Below are positions 58,329 through 64,000 of a stretch of 64,000 nucleotides of DNA, piece after piece. Numbering within the stretch: position 1 is the first letter of the stretch; every line of letters begins with the position of its first letter. The stretch comes from Pisaster brevispinus (lineage: Eukaryota; Echinodermata; Asteroidea; Forcipulatida; Asteriidae): the NCBI GenBank assembly GCA_023634235.1, contig JAMKCF010000134.1:1-64000 (forward strand), given 5' to 3'. A program made the position numbers and the translations under genes. The notes under the pieces are model-generated. The model was not told the origin of the DNA and made no database searches. It worked only from the letters and a program-made list of their open reading frames with translations.

Positions 58329-59146
58329 AGCCCAGGTTGGACTCCTCCGTTGCATACAACGCGACAGAGTCCAGGGTATAAAGCTCTCGTACCAATGCAA
58401 ACAATTTTATACCAACATTTATTTTAATGGAAAAATTTCCGTACAGTGTATCTAATTTACCTAAATGAGATATTCCTTTGGGTAAAAATAAGGGGGAAAA
58501 GTGGTGGCAGGATGCGGAAATGTTTCCTTTTTATTTTTACCTTATTGGGTAAGCTGAATCTTTGCTCACATATTCCTGGTGTCCTTAACTATCAGCTTGA
58601 CATGCCCGATGGGTTCAGAATTGTTGATTTTATCCTTGGATGACATTTGTGAAAATAAAATGGAAATTGACGTCTCCTCTGTAACTTCCTGTACTGACTC
58701 CGTTTATGAATACTCACACGCAAGCGCGCTCATAGCAAGTTCGTCACATTTGTTCTAGTCTGGTGTCATGCAAGATTCCTCTCGCTTTAATTTGTCATGA
58801 TTTTTTCCAGCGAGATGGCACTATCATTTTGCAGATGGGTTCGTGGATGATAGCGCCCTCTCGCGCGCTTGCGTGTGAGTATTCATAAACGGAGTCAGTA
58901 CAGGAAGTAACACTAACAGATGAGACGTCAATTTCCATTTATTTACAAATAATGTCATCAAAGGATAAAATAAACAATTCTTAACCCATCAGGCTGATAG
59001 TTAAGGACACCAGGAATATGTGAGCAAAGCTTCAGCTTCACCAATAAGGTAAAAATACAAAAAAAATGTTGGTATAAAATTGTTCGCATGCTAGAGAAGT
59101 TTTACTCAGGACGTCAGTGCAGTGGCACTGACATCCTACCAGGGCT
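58329..59146. mobile_element. Mutator-like foldback transposon, 818 bp, 11-bp target duplication
   Basis: Starts AGCCCAGGTTGG and ends CCTACCAGGGCT. Flanked by identical AGCTAGTATGT at 58318-58328 and 59147-59157; copy A lacks the element at the matching point. The arms are long inverted repeats: 58540-58740 pairs closely with 58860-59060 (CAGTACAGGAAGT/ACTTCCTGTACTG, AATATGTGAGCAAAG and its inverse), and the outer parts pair more weakly, with about 110 bp extra in the left arm. Target duplications of 9-11 bp and long TIRs are typical of Mutator-like elements. No transposase is present. Confidence 0.85.
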
Positions 59147-59157
59147 AGCTAGTATGT

Positions 59158-61104
59158 AGGACTAGGACTCGAGTAAGGCGCGCGTTCCAAATATAAATGG
59201 TATGGGATTTGTCTCGAGAACCATTGGTTGATGTTTGGTGAAATGCCATGATTTTAGCTTTTAGTTTCCTTTTTCAAGGATTGTCTGTTTTAAAATCTCC
59301 GAACTTCATTATTTTCTGATCGATTTAAATATAGACGTTAAGCCATTTGATGTAATTATTGGTTTTCAACATACTGCCCGTATGGAAATAGATGTTCCGT
59401 TCGTATCCAATAATGTTTGTGTCCTTTTTACGCCAAACAGACACAAATATCTCTGACCTATTAATTCATAGTGCGCAAGGCATTACATGTACTGTAAACG
59501 CCAGGCAATGCACATTAAAAAAAAATTTGCATACTTCATGTACTTGTGTTACCCGTGAATATGTTTGGATTGCTTAGCATGCATTTTCAGAGTTGCGCAC
59601 TACACTTTATGCTCGATGGACATACAAATTTCTGGCCCAAATCTTAAGTTGTTTCATGTTCTTGTACGAAACGCACCAGGGTGGGATACCAAGTTTGTAC
59701 CCTAACCAATCAATTGATGGCAATACGGATGTGCAATAGTGATCAAAAAGTGAGTGCATCTCCATTGCTCGTATTGAGGACATTATTGGTGGTGGCACTG
59801 GGGTTGATTGTGGCAACAAGTTATGATCTCAGGTTACATTTGGAATTTTTTTATGGTTTCAAGTAACATGTGTAACAACATTTTGCAAGCACTTTGGAAT
59901 TAACCAAACGGAAACTTACAAGTGTAGAAGGTTTGAGTGTTTAAATTTTAAATTCATTATAGTAGTCAGAGCTCTTTTAAGTTGATCTATAAAAATAATA
60001 ACGGACATTTATATTGCGCAATTATTGTGCATTACACAAAAAAATGTAGAGAAAAACAATAGAAATAGCTCAACAGTCTAGAAGGAATTAATCATAAACA
60101 AATGGGTTTTTAACTTGGATTTAAATACATTAGGCCTAAGTGAAGATGATTGTCTAATACAAGGAGAGAGATTATTCCATAGTTTAGGAGCAGCGTACAC
60201 AAATGCCCGATCACTTAGGGTAGCCTTAGATGTTCTTGAAGGGTAAGTTAACAGTGTATGGTCTTGTGAACTCCTAAGACATGTTTGAGAGAGTGATTTC
60301 ATGGTTACGAGCTCCCGAATGTACATTAGTGCTAAACCATTACTGGCTTTATAAGTTATTAAAAGAACTTAAATGATATTCTTTGTCGAACTGGTAACCG
60401 GTGTAACTCGAGTAACAATGGACTACATTGAGAGTATCTAGAGGAATTACAGATCAGTCTAGCACGTGCATTCTGAGCCCTTTGCAGTTTGTTAATCTGA
60501 GTGTCAGGCAAACCAAAAAATGAGCTGTTACAGTAATCTGACCTGCTTGTCACAAAAGCGTGAAAAACATTTTCTGTACAGTCACGAGTTAAGTTTGTAT
60601 GGAGATGCCGGATATTAAAAAGATAATAAAATGCATTGTTACAAACTTCAGCAATATGCTTATCAAATGTCAAGTGTGAATCAAACCGAACCCCCAGGTT
60701 CCTTACTGTGATGGAGGGTGATATATGTGACATAACAACCTTGATGTTCTCAATTTGCAGCAAAAGAATATTCTGTAACAACCAAGTATAGACATGCATT
60801 ATGCATTCCTCTAACGCCATCACAGAATTGTTGTCATTGTTTTGAGTGGGTACATACATGTATAATCCCAATACAAGGGAAAGTAATCTGATTATAGCCG
60901 CTTTGTTCTGACTCCTTGCACTCCAGAGGACCAGATAAGCTAAGGGCATTGAAGCGCTACGCAAAGGATCCTCCCAACTGTTTGGCAAATCTTGTTGAAC
61001 CATTTGTGCCTCAAAGCGTTTTTCCAACCGTCGAATGTTCTAGGCAAAAGATGCTGATGTTTTGGAAAAAAATGTCAATGTTTGAATAGACTTAATCCAA
61101 AGCT
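59158..61104 (+). repeat. Segmental duplicate B, first part
   Basis: Continues collinear with 1730-2263, apart from the LINE insertion and about 300-400 bp unique to B (59220-59700). The empty target AGCT of the Sola-like element is at 61101-61104. Confidence 0.85.
59993..60866 (-). mobile_element. CR1/L2-type LINE, 5'-truncated
   Basis: Copy A reads TTGATCTATAATCGCAATAC straight through, while B has about 870 bp inserted between TTGATCTATAA and TATAATCCCAATAC (TATAA probably duplicated). The minus strand encodes the C-terminal end of the LINE reverse transcriptase: LGVRFDSHLTFDKHIAEVCN, TRDCTENVFHAFVTSRSDYC, then LPDTQINKLQRAQNARARLI and LELHRLPVRQRISF, a frame change near 60360, then YIRELVTMKSLSQTCLRSS and DRAFVYAAPKLWNNLSPCIR. 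The 3' tail is ATTATT-rich. The frame break and truncation make it inactive. Confidence 0.85.
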
Positions 61105-64000
61105 GTGTAAGGTACAGAATATGCAGGCATGTGGTACACTTTGCAGCAATTCTTTACTCGGCGGAGTCTAGCTAAGCTTTCTTATGAATACGCTAAGCTT
61201 TCTTTTGAATGCGTAAATATCAATGGCCAATCATAGGCTGCGGAATGTTGGTTTTAAAGCATGGACTTTGGACTGTATTGTACTGCACATTATACCATGT
61301 GCTGTGTATGCATGGACGAATGGCAGGCTACCGAACGTTGTGTGGTGCGTGTGGATACTCAGCACCTTGTGGTTATGTGCATGTTTAAACATTTGTGTAA
61401 TGAAATGATCGCAATTGCAGATCGCAGCCACATTAAATCTAGCAAAAATTAAGACATGTTGAACTATTTTATGAACTTACAAATTATCTCTCTTTGTGAT
61501 TTTTACCACCAAACCCCTTATTTATTGTGGACTAGTATTACCAGTAAAGGAAAAGATTTGACTTGCCCACCGCTGTTTTCACTTGTATTTGGCAACCGGA
61601 CGACCGCTAATTTCGAACCCTATTCTGTATAGACCTACCTGATTGATATACAGTGATACCCTTATAATTGTTACAAAACGCTGGACTCCCTCCGCTTCTT
61701 GACTCTATGCTTAAGTACAGTGTACCTTCAGGAGGTGAAAGAATGTTTTGAACAGAAACCCACGTTTTTATACCAGGGTTTTTCACCTGAGTTGTCACTT
61801 ATATCGTGGCTCATTTGTAGAGAGCACATTAACACAAATTGTGTACGCTTGATTTGGTGTAACTTTATGAAAAACATCCAAGCTGGCTATCCCTGGATTA
61901 AACATTGTTGGGGTCATAATGTTTACTGACGTGAGTAGTCTATGGTCAAGGCTGTATTTGTTGCTCACAACACCACCACTGCGGAACACTAATCAGCAGC
62001 AAGCAGCTCAGAGTAAAACAGGGTGCTACAGTGACATAACAAAACCAAATAGGTAATATGTTTGTTTTAGACAGTCGAATCAGCGCTCATGCGCACATGT
62101 GCATCAATGAAATGTTTAATCAGCGATTGTCAGCTCTTAATGTTTTTGGTTTTTTTCAAAATTAAACCAACAAACCAGGATTTTTATTTTATTTTTTATT
62201 TATTTATTTATTTATTTTTTTTGGGGGGGGCAGTGAATTAAAAAAAATGTTGACCATCAGGTCATTCCGTGCCAACTTACCTAAAATCTTGAAAAGCTTG
62301 GCATGCTCTGTCTCACATTTTTCTAGTATTTTTTTGGAACAATCCCCTATGGGTGCCATGAACACACGCAAAATTTTAGAATCCTACTCTTCAACATTTT
62401 TTAGATACGTACATGTATGACCCCCTAAAAAATTAAGCCCGCCCCTTCAAATTGACTTTTTGTGTCTTCAGTATTTTTAGAGGTCTGTAACTACAAATGG
62501 AGATAACATATATAGCTACAAATTAATTTGGTATCCCATCAACTAAACTATACTGTCAAAAGTAGCACAGGTCTTTTTAATATAAAGATGTAAAATGTAC
62601 GTGGGTCTTTAAAAACGCACATTTTGGCCTGCGTAATGACTTTTCGTAAACTTGAGACGCCCTAGTGCCTAAGTGAAATGTCCGATTGCTTTTACATTAC
62701 ATTTGGTTATAAATTAGTTGTGACCTGATAGACTAATCACGCTTTTGATGGGTGCTTGGCAGGGGTCTGAATTTTGGTTCACCTGTAAAAATGCCCAAAA
62801 AAGCCTTTTTCAAGTGGTTATTTGACAACGTGGGACATTACTGACAGATTTACAGATTGTGTGTATGCAATTTAGTGACAGCACTTATTTACAAAAGAAC
62901 CTCAGAGCCTGGACTTCTGCAGGCATGGTTTGTACACTACGGAAGCATAGTGCTACCACTTGAACAAAAAACACATTCCTCTCTGTCAGTCTTTTTTAAA
63001 GGATTATAAGGCGCTTAGTAAAATATTCATCCTTTTATGTTATCAGATGAACCTTATCAAACTTATTCCCTAAATATTTAGGATATTAAAATTCACTTTA
63101 TATTCCATTACAGTTAAGGCAAACAGGCAAAGACTGCGCTTGTGAACCAGCAGATAGTGAGCAGATAACAGCTTCACATTTCTTGGTGATGGAGTTCAAG
63201 GTGTTTGTTGTCAACAGGTAGATTGCTCAGTGATTCCTGCCAGAGACATTACTTTAAAAGGTGAGAATTCATTATGTATTGGTCATTGCAAAGGTAAGAA
63301 GTAAAAATGACTCTGCCCACAGGAAGAGAAGAAGGGTGAGGGTGATGCACATGGCACAAGGGTAAAAATTAACTTACAGTAATGTGTGTGTACTCAAACT
63401 GTGAACATTGTTCATACAAAAAGACTTGTATTTCATAAAGTGCATGGGCAACCTTGGCAACTATTATTCCAGTCTATGCATAAATGTTGACGATTTAACC
63501 ACTTCACATTAAATGATGTGTATACAAGCCAAGTATATCTCGACTGACTAACTGTGGACGTTTTATTTGGACCAGAACAACTTCAGCAGAGTGCCCTCAG
63601 TTTTTGCTGAGTTTTGATTGTACAGTGTGCACAGGCATGCACCTACCGTGCCGCTTTTCGTTTCCCTCAAAAACAAAGAGGAACACAATGTGTCGGGAAA
63701 CATTCTGCGCAATATCCGTTTTCTGGGGGGGGGGAGGGGGCGTGTAACCCTTGATTCCAATCTTCTGTGCTGTTGTTGTACAAATGTGGCATACAAGAAT
63801 GGACAGGCTGTCACCATTGTTTATTACTGTATTTGGTTTAATGGGAGGTAAGTCCAAGCATTCCCAGAGTCCAGCAAACCATGGCTGAGGTTCTGTGAAT
63901 CACGGTGAGTGCCTACTCAACTTTTCTTGCAAGACAACATCAAATCCCGGTGCTAATTAAACGATCCTTTCTTGTCTTTTCTTTGTCAAGTCAGGGTTTC
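61105..64000 (+). repeat. Segmental duplicate B, second part (block X copy 3 onward)
   Basis: Collinear with 5583-8870, without the (TTA)n retroposon. Includes an AGGTCATTCCGTGCCAACT terminus near 62259 and the poly-T/poly-G tract near 62200-62230. The match runs to the window edge, so the true end is not seen. Short frames are not gene-like. Confidence 0.85.

Overview
The window reads as animal nuclear DNA that is gene-poor and dominated by mobile elements. It has AT-rich intergenic sequence, tRNA-headed SINEs, CR1/L2-type LINE remains, a Ty3-type LTR retrotransposon, several families of DNA transposons with terminal inverted repeats (TIRs), and GT/AG splice signals around short exon-like stretches. 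The one clear host gene is a single-coding-exon RING/B-box/coiled-coil/beta-propeller (TRIM-like) protein. Families of such genes are expanded in marine invertebrate deuterostomes, and ACATGTACATG-type motifs are common here, so an echinoderm is my best guess. This is inference, not a species call.

Layout. 0-8.9 kb is the first copy of a duplicated segment, broken by an 8-bp-TSD element (427-1148) and a 3.3-kb Sola-like transposon (2264-5578) with 510-bp TIRs and a decayed transposase. 9.1-9.7 kb has low-complexity DNA and one candidate exon. 9.75-20.76 kb is an 11-kb array of head-to-tail rolling-circle-like (Helitron/Helentron-type) units, each about 2-3 kb and carrying nested 130-144-bp monomers. 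20.96-22.66 kb is the TRIM-like gene on the minus strand. 24.5-28.8 kb is a Ty3/gypsy-type retrotransposon (gag, protease, RT/RNase H, start of integrase), truncated at both ends.

28.8-45 kb is mostly unassigned DNA with a GACTCG-rich hAT-like element, SINEs, a 51-bp miniature foldback element, a 655-bp TIR element, two more rolling-circle-like elements (38.9-39.8 kb plus strand, about 40.8-42.5 kb minus strand) and a long hairpin at 43.1 kb. 45.2-48.6 kb holds exon-like, mostly decayed coiled-coil coding pieces. 49.0-50.2 kb has tRNA-like repeats and an 81-bp minisatellite. 50.5-58.2 kb has scattered SINEs and simple repeats. 58.3-64.0 kb is the second copy of the duplicated segment, with its own insertions: a Mutator-like foldback element and a LINE fragment.

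The two copies of the duplicated segment act as filled and empty sites for each other. This fixes the ends and target-site duplications of several insertions from this window alone. The most unusual structures are the nested rolling-circle-like array beside the TRIM gene, the foldback family with 11-bp target duplications that includes a 51-bp member, and a possible -1 frameshift site in the retrotransposon.
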